A stretch of 64,000 nucleotides of DNA from Buxus sempervirens (lineage: Eukaryota > Streptophyta > Magnoliopsida > Buxales > Buxaceae): positions 10,591,402 through 10,655,401 of the forward strand of contig OX387183.1 in the NCBI GenBank assembly GCA_947561395.2, in the 5' to 3' direction. Of the stretch, positions 1-9,338 are shown piece after piece. Position numbers and translations under genes: made by a program. The notes beneath the pieces were generated by a model. The model was not told the DNA's origin. It made no database searches and worked only from the letters and a program-made list of their open reading frames with translations. Within the stretch, counting starts at the first letter, position 1. Each line of letters begins with the position of its first letter.

Positions 1-118
1 CAGTCCGCAAATAGGCTAAAAATAGCCCAAATAACACACTGAGTCGGGTCAAGTAAGTTCGGGTTGGAACAGATCCAACCGGGCCAGAAAATTATGTTTT
101 TAAGTTATATTTACAGCT

Positions 119-195
119 GCCCGTATTTGCCATACAGGCGCACCCTGCCCGTAAATAAAATTCGGTTCGGGCTCGCCTGTGAAACAAACACGGGC
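119..195. repeat. 21-bp palindromic motifs, distal cluster in the 3' LTR of element 1
   Basis: Two 21-bp units of the form GCCCG-N11-CGGGC lie at 119-139 and 175-195, each with one half-site changed by a CG to TG/CA type mutation. Between them, 147-172 has the same half-sites at 26-bp spacing. The partner LTR copy at 18356-18376 has both half-sites intact. Confidence 0.7.
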
Positions 196-1009
196 ATGCC
201 CGGACCATTCTGAGTTTACGGACGTGGCCAATTTTGCATTTCTGGTGCCGATTCAGCTTGGGATCAGTCCGGCCATCTTCTTGGGGACCTCCGGCAACTT
301 CTATGATGGTTCTAGCTCCTTCAATATACTGCATTTTCTTCTTTTGGTCCCAATGACCATCTTTTTCTTTCTTTTGTTCTTTGAGTAAGCAAGATCCTTT
401 CTTGGTTATTCACCATCAATTTTTAGGAATGAGAAAGGGGTGATTTACAGGGGATATCAGATGTTCAAAGAGGGCTTCAATCTTCCTCCCGTAATGGTAA
501 TCAAATGGGGTCAAGTTTCCTTTTTTGAGACATTTTTGGTAACCCTTTGTTATCACCTCCTTTTTTGCATAAGAATGACTACTTTTGGATGCAATTCCTC
601 ATTATATACAACACTCAAAACATGTTATAAATAACATAAAAACAAAAAGAGGTAGTGAGGAAGAGAAAAATAAAATCAAAATTTACTTAGCTTAGAGGAA
701 GAACATACTTACAATGTAATTAATTGTTTGGTTAGTGTTATGGTCCTCCGACAATTTGAGCAGCGCTTCCGCGTCCTCCAAAAAATTCTTAAGTTGGGTT
801 GAAAAGGGATTCAGTAGGTGGTTATGTTCAAAGGAAGATTAGAGAAGGTTTGGACATGGTTTTGGTGAGACAGGGGTATTTTTGGGGACAAAAAAGGTTT
901 GGGTTTAGGGGTGGCGGCAATTGGGCAGAGGTTTGTCATGGGAACATCAGGGGAGGAAGGGGGGATCGGCCAAGGGATCAGGCTTGTTCAAATGAGGCGG
1001 GTGGCCTCT

Positions 1010-1018
1010 CTATTTATA
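1010..1018 (-). promoter_or_regulatory. TATA box of the element 1 LTR (3' copy)
   Basis: The minus strand reads TATAAATAG. In LTR orientation it lies directly downstream of the 21-bp palindrome array (nearest copy 1033-1053). The same box is present in the other LTR at 19246-19254. Confidence 0.75.
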
Positions 1019-1032
1019 GGCAAAAAAGTTGT

Positions 1033-1247
1033 GCCCGTATTTAAAATACGGGCATGCCTTGCCCGTACTTCAAATGCGGGCATGCCTTGCCTGTACTTCA
1101 AATATGGGCGAAAAATGCACATTTGCAAATCTCGCAGATTCGGACGTACGGGACACGTATCCCGCCGTACAGTGACGCGCGTCCTCTTCTAGAAGCTTGC
1201 CCGTATTTCAAATACGGGCATGCCTTGCCCGTACTTCAAATACGGGC
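1033..1247. repeat. Array of five 21-bp palindromes GCCCG-N11-CGGGC (3' LTR of element 1)
   Basis: Units lie at 1033-1053, 1061-1081, 1089-1109, 1199-1219 and 1227-1247. All are exactly 21 bp, with cores such as TATTTCAAATA and TACTTCAAATA. Four have both half-sites intact; 1089 is changed in both. The array lies 15-230 bp upstream of the TATA box in the direction of LTR transcription. Confidence 0.85.
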
Positions 1248-1808
1248 GAGCACGTTTTAAAAATGCTTGGATTTCAAACCTTTATTCAATTTGAATTTTT
1301 TGCAAGATTTTGTTTGATTTTTCTGATTATTTTATTATAAAGCGAGATTCCCTTTATTAAAATATTAATAAATACATTTATTTTATTTATTTCATTGGTT
1401 TATTCCATTTTTTGCTGCCTTTTTGCCACATGGGCAGTTTTTCTGAAACTTCAACTGCCAATAACTTCTTCGTCCGGTGTCCGATTCCAGCAAACTTAGG
1501 GTCCTTGGAACCTGCTCGGAACCACCTATCTACTGGGATCAAGTTTGGCAGCTGAATTGGGGTCGAACGAAAAGTCAACTTTTCGCTCCCCAAAAGTTTT
1601 ACCAGCTCATAACTTTCTCATCTAGACCCTGATTCCAACAAACTCAGTTGCGTTGGAGTCGTGTCGAAATGCTCTTTTCAATGAGACAAAGTTTGATGGC
1701 CAAATCCACTTGAATCAAAAAGTCAATTTTTTTTACCCCCTTAGGGTTTGACTTTTAGTTTTTCTTCATCTTTCTTCATTTTGGGGGTGCAAAAATTAGG
1801 TGTATACA

Positions 1809-1824
1809 GCTGCCCCTCTTTGCC
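1809..1824 (-). other. Polypurine tract of element 1
   Basis: The minus strand reads GGCAAAGAGGGGCAGC immediately before the 3' LTR start, which is the position of the plus-strand primer in LTR retrotransposons. Confidence 0.8.
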
Positions 1825-2154
1825 GGAGTCACCTTGGGGATGAACAGCAAAGAAGAAAAAGAACCTTATTTTTGCACCTTGCACTTCTGTCGACATGGTC
1901 GACGAGCTCAATCATTGAATTGTTTTTAGTGAAAGGGAAGTGTCAGATATCTGGTATCACTTCCTGGCTTTGGAATCCCTATACCCTCTTTCGGGTTTGA
2001 ATAGGGTAGTTTCTTAGCATCTTGTTTTTTGAAAAGAGAGACAAGATTAGATCTGAGCTCATCAGCCTGTTTCGGCGTTGATGCAAAGCACTTAATAATG
2101 TTCTTGTCTTTTTGTTTGTTCCATTAAAGCTTTTAGTGACTTTTTTTTTTTTTT

Positions 2155-2345
2155 GGGAAATTTACAGCTACACCCCCTAAGGTTGGGGAAAGTGACACGG
2201 ATACCCCCTGTGGTTTAAAACTGATCACTTATTACCCCTGAAGTTTTAAAAATCGTCATCAACTACCCCTACCGTTAAATTAGACCTCAACGCCGTTAAT
2301 ACACTTTTATAAATCCCCGGAATACCCCTCCTTTTAAATCAAAAT
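2155..2345 (+). repeat. Left TIR of the Mutator-like element
   Basis: It starts GGGAAATTTACAGC and runs to the TTTTAAATCAAA segment. It pairs with 4197-4386 in inverted orientation with scattered mismatches. Confidence 0.85.
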
Positions 2346-3529
2346 ACCCTGTCTTCTTCGTTCTTCGTTCTTCTTCGTTCTCCTCTTAAATCAAAATGAA
2401 TTCTTAATGAAAAATTAATCCTTTTATTTACTCTCGCAAGATTCAGAAGAACCACCTTCTTCGTATATGTTACTTCGTCTAGATCTTTTTATCTCTTATC
2501 TCTTATTGATCAATCCATCTCTATCTTATTGACTCTGTTTGGGCCCTAATAGATTTTTGGCCAAGGTTACACCGAGATTCGACATCTCCCCTTCCATCTC
2601 GATCTCCTTGTTGTTTATGGAATAAGGTGCTTTAGGAAGTTCTTTCATCTAAGATGAAGGAGAAAGGTTACAATCTAAGCACAGATTAGTGCAAGTCCAA
2701 GTGGAAGAACCTGGTTACAAGATGGTGGATTTGTGCTGTAATGTTCTTTGCAATTAATTTACCGGGGCCTTTTGATTGATCTTCAAGGATGCGAGACTAT
2801 GGAGACCGAGACCAAGCGACTATAGTTCCCCTTCTATGGTGAGATACAGTCGATTTTTGCTGGTAGGATGCATAGAATGCTTTGGTTGCCGTTGCCTTAG
2901 ATCCCATTCGAACCTACTGATTCTGCCGAAATTTTGAGTTCAGATCCATCCCCAATCTTCATCGAACTTAATCCATGTCCACCGGCGTCCGACCAGAACT
3001 TCTCTTCAATTCCTCCAAAATCCACATCGTGTTTCGCATCATCCGCAAAACCCAATTCACTTTTCCCTTCAAATTCGCCAAGCTTTCACGAAACAGACCG
3101 ATTGCTGCTAGAATCGGACCAAAGCTTGTTGGAATTCTTACGGCCAAGAACGATTCTGGTTCAGAACCGGGATCAACCCAGCTGGGATTGTCCGAATTCA
3201 CAGAACCCTCTTCACTCGCATCTCCTTTAGTGACCGTCCTCGCATATCTCTTCTCAAAATCAAGGGCAAAATAATCCGATCTAATAACCCCTTCAGAGTC
3301 CCCTTTGATTCCCCCGAAATCCCCAGAATTTTCAACCAAATCGGACTTCACAGGTCCCATTTCAGTGTGCCAATAGAGAAATTTGTGTTCAGAGTTTCCT
3401 ATATCCAAACCAGGCATTTTCTGGAGTCAAAAGAGCCTGACAGGTTCCTGGAGATAAGGGGCTTTAATAGCTTTCAGAGTGGTATAGTGGGGGTCTCAAT
3501 CGTGCGGAAATATTACTGTTAAAGAACAA

Positions 3530-4035
3530 GAAGTTCATCTCACGGCTTTCTGATTTAAGAGCTAATGATGTTGAGTTGTTGAGAGAGTGCTGGATAGAGA
3601 GATTCAATGAAATGGAGATTGTATTTTGTGGTGAAGAGGCAGAAAAAAATGGTGGATCTGGGAAGAAACTTTGAGAAATTTTGGCTTTCTAATCTCTCCA
3701 GATTAAGTACTTATGGACGGGGTTGGTGAAACCTGAAAGCTTTAAGTGCCTGAAACATGTATAGATTGATTGTTGTCCAAAACTCGTTACTATATCATCT
3801 AGAAGCCTGCGGCTGGAAAACCTTGAAACGCTCCAGATCAAATTTTGAGATCAAATTGAGAATTTATTTGGAGAAATGGTCTCAGGGCAAGATTCTCTTC
3901 CAAGATTGCAAATCTTGACTCTCTGGCAACTTCCAAACTGAATAGTATCTGCGAAGGGGAATTGCCATCTCTACAGAAGATTAAAATCAAAGGGTGCCCA
4001 AAGCTTCGAAAGCTCCTTCTCCGGGTGAACAGCTC
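3530..4035 (+). pseudogene. Captured fragment of an NLR (CC-NBS-LRR) resistance gene, C-terminal LRR part
   Basis: Plus-strand translation, allowing frameshifts, gives text typical of the C-terminal LRR region of CC-type NLR proteins. Examples are LENLETLQIK, LPRLQILTL and, after a one-base shift, GELPSLQKIKIKGCPKLRKL (about 3955-4020). Before these, about 3540-3640 reads LSDLRANDVELLRECWIERF, also in NLR style. Stops occur at about 3672 and 3940 and no continuous reading frame exists. It lies wholly inside the Mutator-like element, so this looks like transposon gene capture rather than a resident gene. Family assignment rests on motif style only. Confidence 0.65.
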
Positions 4036-4196
4036 AAACTCTCTTTCTCCTCCACCTCCCCCTCCTTCCATGACGGCTTCGAGTTGAAGACTGAAACCCC
4101 AACACTGAACCCAAGAGAAGAAGAAACCCTAGACCACGGAAAGCTCGGAAGGCATCGATGTAGAGACTCACCGGAGTCTTCAAGAAGAAGAACAAG

Positions 4197-4386
4197 ATTT
4201 GATTTAAAAGGAGGGGTATTTCAGGGATTTATAAAAGTGTATTAACGGTGTTGAGGTCTGATTTAATGGTAGGGGTAGTTGGTGACGATTTTTAAAACTT
4301 CAGGAGTAGTAAGTGATCGGTTTTAAACCACAGGGCGTGTCCGTGTCACTTTCTCAAACCTCAGGGGGTGTAGCTGTAAATTTCCC
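4197..4386 (-). repeat. Right TIR of the Mutator-like element
   Basis: This is the inverted copy of 2155-2345, ending GCTGTAAATTTCCC before a T-run. Confidence 0.85.
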
Positions 4387-5886
4387 TTTTTTTTTTTTGA
4401 GGAAGATTGTTAGGCCATGGTAGAGGTTTGGGAGTGAAAGTGGGAGGACGGGAGGAAGCTTTTGCGCTGCTGTCCATCATCTCGGAGACCACACACCTAC
4501 TCTAGCCTAGACTATTTACAAAAGTGGAAATCAAAATTTACAAGAGGGGCGAATTGGCCCGTTATTGCTTTGCTTTTCTTGAAAAGCTTGCTACTTTTTC
4601 TTGCCAATTTTTTCCTTGTCGAGGCATTAGAGCTTCTTTTCCCATTCAAGAGTTACTCCACTGGGGATTTGGTGAGAATATGACTTGTCAAGACGACTCC
4701 CTGGGGATTATTGTGGTGCTTCTATTTGCTCTTGAAGTTCTGTTGGAGGGTCTGAGAATCTTGACGGTCTTCTTTCCTTTGAACTCTGCTGGGGATGAAA
4801 GGGAAGAAGCCTCTAATGGGGAAGGTAGTGCCCTTCTCATGCTCATCTTATGTTTTATTTCTTCCCTGTTTGAACCTGTACAAGGAACAAAACATTAGTG
4901 CTTGATCCGCTAGGGATATGCAGGGTTTGTTTATTTTAAGCCTTTCACTTATCACAATCAAAAACGGTTGTTGATCAAGGTAATAAACCTTTCTTCAAAG
5001 GTTAGCAGCACTATTGGGGAAATTTCAAAAATAGTTAAGCAGAATAATTACAGAAAAACACAGATGTGGTAGTGTGTGTTTGTGCCTGCAATCATCACAA
5101 AAGTCAATCCTTAAGTTAGACACAAATTAGTGTGTTTGGTATTTTCAGCCTTGTCATCATAGGCCATTGTGAAGTGTTGACTCAAACACAGTCTGCCAAT
5201 TTGGGCCCTTCAAATCACTTGGCTGTCCCCATTCAGCGCATTGCCCATTCTGTTTCTGTTTTTACTGCAGCCCCCCTTTGCTTTTAATCAAGGTGTGACT
5301 AGCTTCTTTTTTTTTTTTTTAAACCACAACTGATCCTTTTTGCACATAGCGTCCTTTTCAGTTTTTCACCATGTCTGGTCTTTCAGGAAAGATCAAATTC
5401 CATCATTACCAAAAAATGCAGATTTGACTGTTTTTGCTCAAGATCATTCACTTTAGGATCCGAGAGGTCTTTAAGATAGGACGAAATGTAGGCTAGGCTG
5501 GGGTTTTGAAAGAAAGACAAGTGGCTCAAAAAGGCTGTAGCTTTATAGGTTTGTACAGTGCTCCTTTTATTGTTTGGGGCTTATATCTTGGCTTATTTCT
5601 GTGGTGTGGGGTTTATATTTTCCCCGCCTTACTTTGTACTTGTTTTTCACAACTCTTTTCTTTCTTTTTCTTCACAATTGCTTTTTTCTTTTCTCTCTCT
5701 TTCTTTTTTTTTTTTGGGGCCAGGAATGCCCATTTTGATGTGAAGGAACACCTGCACTAGGTTTGAAAAGAAATTTTCAGGCCCAAAGAGTGTCTAACTA
5801 GGCGAACCTTTTAGGGTGCTTGGAGGATTTATAGGCTTGGGGGAGAGTCAAGGATGTCCTCTCTTCATTTCTCAATTGGAATGATC
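4387..5886. other. Element 1 3' untranslated region, no gene seen
   Basis: About 1.5 kb lies between the nested Mutator-like element and the end of the integrase gene. It has homopolymer T runs (near 5310 and 5705) and short ORFs without recognisable domains. Together with 1825-2154 it forms the stretch between pol and the 3' LTR. Unlike element 2, I see no antisense gene here. Confidence 0.6.
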
Positions 5887-7697
5887 TCAAGAGTAATACA
5901 GTTTGACTGCATCTGCATTTATTGGCTCTGGAAAAATAGTTCCATCCATCTCTTGTAGGATTAGTGCTCCTCTCGACAGAACTTTGTGTACTATGAATGG
6001 TCCTTCATAGTTTGGCTTGAATTTCCCTCTATTGACTTCTTGGTGGGGGAATATCTTCTTCATAACAATGTTTCCCACCTTTAAGTGTCGTGGTATTATT
6101 TTCTTGTTATAAGTCCGAGCTGCTCTCTGCTGATAGAGTTGTCCGTGGCATAAAGCCTTAATTCTTTTCTCATCAAGCAACTGCAACTATTCAAACCTTG
6201 ATTCTTTCCATTCAACATCATCAACCTCTGTTTCTTTTAGAATTCTGAGTGAGGGGATCTGCACTTCCACAGGAAGAACTGCCTCCATTCCGTATACAAG
6301 GGAAAAGGAGTTGCTCCAGTCGATGTTCGGATTGAGGTCCGATATGCATGTAGGGCATAGGGTAGTTTCTCATGCCAGTCTCTGTAGGTGACCACCATCT
6401 TCTCCAATATCTTCTTCAGATTCTTGTTGGCAGCCTCTATTACTCCATTCATCTTGGGCCTATAAGCTGTGGAATTCAAATGCTTGATTTTCAAATCTTC
6501 GCACATCTTGTCCATGTCCTTGTTGTTCAAATTCTTGGCATTATCTGTGATAAGTGCCTCAGGTACACCATAACGACAGACAATGTTGTTTCTGATGAAT
6601 TTCAGTACATGTGATCCTTTCACATCTACCAAGGACACGGCCTCTACCCACTTGGTAAAATATTCAATTGCAACCAGGATGAATCGATGTCCATTTGACG
6701 CCTTCGGATGAATCTCTCCAATCATGTCAATTCCCCATATAGCAAAGGGCCAGGGAGAAGTCATCGAATGCAGAGTATTGGGCGGCGCATGAATGTTATC
6801 AGCATAAATCTGGCATAACCGACACTTCCTTACATGGATGTGGCAATCATGTTCCATAGTCAACCAGTAATAACCCATTCTTAAGATTTTCCTTGCTAGC
6901 ATGTGTCTGCTCATATGTGCGCCACATTGTCCCCCATGGACTTCATCAACCAGCTGTTGTGCCTCTTCTTCTGTTACACATAGCAGCAATGAATCATTAT
7001 AGGACTTTTTGTATAGCTTGCCCCCACTGAGAAAGAACTGTCCTGCTAGCTTCTGAATCGTGCGCTTCTCAGCTGCCGTGGCATTTTCTGGCAAAGTTCT
7101 GTTTCTCAGGTATCCCATTATATCTGCATTCCAAGGTTCCCCTTTTGGCATGCTCTTCTCAACATGAAAGCAGTAGACAGGAGAACGCCGCACCTCTATC
7201 TCCAGCGGTTGTATCCAAGTGCCGTCAGTGATGGTTGCCATAGATGCTAATGTTGCTAATGCATCTGCAAACTGATTCCTGTCATGTGGCATATAATCAA
7301 ATGTCACGCTTTCAAATTGTTCTTCCAATTCCTTAATCAGTTCTTGATATGGCACCAATTTTACATCTCTAGTCCTCCAATCCCCCATTACTTGGTAGAT
7401 GATTAGACTAGAATCACCATACACCTTCAACTTTTGTACATTCATTTCAATTGCGGCTCGCAAGCCTAACACAAATGCTTCATATTCTACCATGTTGTTA
7501 GTGCAATCGAACAAGAATTTTGCTGCTATTGGATGATGGATTCCTTCTGGGGAAATTATTACTGCTCCAATCCCTTTGCCATTGATGTTGACGGCCCCAT
7601 TGAAGAACATTTGCCATCCGGCTTCCTCTTCTGTTGATTCGGCACACATTATTTCATCATCCGGAAATCCGGTGAGAAGAGGCTGATAGTCGGGCAC
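5887..7697 (-). pseudogene. Element 1 pol: second (plant/archaeal-type) RNase H and integrase, broken
   Basis: It reads from 7697 downward. First comes the second RNase H domain characteristic of Tat elements: WQMFFNGA, VEYEA, YGDSSL and NQFADALA carry the four acidic positions, but the first catalytic Asp is Asn here (FFNGA). Next is the integrase zinc-binding region (HGGQCGAHM with CRLCQIYAD), then the catalytic core with WGIDMIG, ITDNAKN and NGVIEAANK as the D, D and E positions. The frame breaks near 6290, shortly after the core. The C-terminal domain resumes at 6186-5887 (GKFKPNYEGPFIV), ending in the stop at 5887. Aligned with element 2, the break is a small frameshift. It is non-functional as it stands. 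Confidence 0.9.
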
Positions 7698-9130
7698 AGG
7701 GTGTTCCGCCAGGTGATCTGCTACTGCCTGTCCCTTTATTGCCTTTCTTGTTGTGTAAACAATGTCATACTGAGATAAGATAACCTGCCACTTGGCTATC
7801 CTTCCAGTGGAGATTGGCTTTTAAAAAATGTACTTCAGGGGATCTGTATCTGAAATCAAAAAGATAGTATGATTGAGCAAATAATGCCGAAGTTTCTGAG
7901 CTGCTCATACCAATGCGTCACAGGTTTTCTCAAGCAATGTGTATCTTACTTCATAATTGGTAAATTTCTTGCTCAGATAATAAATTGCTTGCTTCTTCCT
8001 TCCTGTATCATCGTGCTGCCCTAGGACACATCCAGTCGCTGTTTCTGTGACTGATAAGTACATGATCAAAGGTCGTCCTGGTACAGGGGGACCCAAAGTT
8101 GGCGAACTCATCAAATAGGCCTTGATTTTGTCAAACGCTTCTTGGCAATCCTCATTCCAGACCACTGGGTTATCCTTTTTTAGCAATTTGAATATTGGTT
8201 CGCACACGGGAGTCATCTGTGCTATGAACTGACTAATGTATTGTAATCTGCCAAGGAAACCTCTTACTTCTTTCTCTGTGGATGGTGGAGGCATCTCCAG
8301 AATTGCCTTCACTTTGATAGGGTCAACTTCAATTCCTCGTTTTCCAACGATGAATCCGAGCAGCTTCCCTGATGTAACACCGAACACACACTTATTCGGG
8401 TTTAATCTAAGCTTGCATTCCCTGAGCCTGTCAAACACCTTTCCAAGGTTCACCAAATGACTTTCCTCTTCTTTTGACTTTGCAATCATGTCATCCACGT
8501 ATACTTCCATTTCCTTGTGCATCAAGTCGTGGACTAACAAAGTCATTGCCCGCTGGTATGGGGCGCCTGCATTCTTCAACCCGAATGGCATTACTTTGTA
8601 GCAGTACATGCCCCAGTGCGTGATAAAGGACGTCTTTTCCATGTCTTCAGGTGCCATTCATATCTAATTGTACCCGGTGAAACCATCCATAAAAGAGAAC
8701 ATGGAGTGAGTTGCAGTATTGTCAACCAGTATATCAATGTATGGCAATGGGAAGTCATCTTTTGGGCTTGCCTTGTTCAAATCCCTGTAATCAATGCACA
8801 TCCTGACCCTTCCATCTTTCTTGGGGACTGGCACGATGTTTGCTAACCATTCTGGGTATTCTGTAACTTTCAAGAATCCAGCTTCCAATTGCTTGGCGAC
8901 CTCTTCTTTGATCTTCAGGGCCCATTCTGGTTTCATGCGTCTGAGTTTTTGCTTCACTGGTGTGGCCTCAAACTTTATAGGTAACCGGTGCACAACTAAA
9001 TCCGTGTTTAACCTAGGCATATCCTTGTATGACCATGCAAACACATCAGTATAAGATTTTAGAAAATCTGTTATCTGTGTTTTCTATAATAATGTCAGCT
9101 TTTTACCAACTTGAAGAATCCTTGGTTGTG
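7698..9130 (-). pseudogene. Element 1 pol: reverse transcriptase and first RNase H, with several stops
   Basis: The RT begins around 9044 (CIDYRDLNKASPKDDFPLP), and FSFMDGFTGYN is followed by two stop codons at about 8658-8664. The frame then continues with MPFGLKNAGAPYQRAM and the catalytic YVDDMIAKS. The gypsy-type RNase H follows (CVLGQHDDTGRKKQAIYYLS). Element 2 has a sense codon at each of these positions. Further stops occur at about 7905, where a Trp position is TGA, and near 7823. The domain order is that of Ty3/gypsy pol. With at least four nonsense changes it cannot be translated through. Confidence 0.9.
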
Positions 9131-9338
9131 CTGTTTATCCTATGTTAATATGTTCAGTTTCCTCAATGTTAGCCTGGAGACCCTTTTCATGCTTGTCCAA
9201 GGCAAATTGGATTTCAAGTGGGGTCTCCCATGATTCATCATTATCCTCAAGTTCAAAAGGATCACTGGGGATAATTTCTGAATCATCGGGTTGTGATGAG
9301 TAAGTGTCGCTATTTGATTCCTGCTCGACACTATGGAT

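Larger units (their letters stand above)
1..1808 (-). repeat. 3' LTR of element 1 (truncated by the window edge)
   Basis: It aligns along its whole length with 18238-20044, and the inner border ends in the TG..CA form (plus strand ...TGTATACA at 1801-1808). Differences from the other LTR are mostly C/T and G/A changes, concentrated in the first 300 bases and in CpG-containing motifs. It carries a TATA box, an array of 21-bp palindromes and short ORFs that I regard as non-coding. Confidence 0.93.
2155..4386. mobile_element. Non-autonomous Mutator-like element (Pack-MULE type) nested in element 1
   Basis: Its ends are inverted repeats about 190 bp long (2155-2345 and 4197-4386) with roughly nine in ten bases matching. 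Both outer borders abut T-runs (14 T before, 12 T after), consistent with a 9-bp duplication of T residues at insertion. Long TIRs plus a 9-bp duplication are the signature of Mutator-like elements. No transposase is visible. The interior carries a degenerate NLR gene fragment (about 3530-4035) and a stretch at about 2930-3420 that stays open in several frames but that I cannot identify. It lies in the 3' untranslated part of element 1, so it arrived after that element. Confidence 0.8.

Noticed and set aside
2968..3417. 149-codon minus-strand ORF (and overlapping plus-strand ORFs) as a gene
   Set aside because: Three overlapping frames are open at once, none has a recognisable motif, and it lies inside a Mutator-like element; more likely chance openness or a captured fragment of unknown origin.
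4462..4898. Plus-strand ORFs of 73 and 124 codons downstream of the Mutator-like element
   Set aside because: They lie in the element 1 3' untranslated region, overlap each other in different frames and show no domain.
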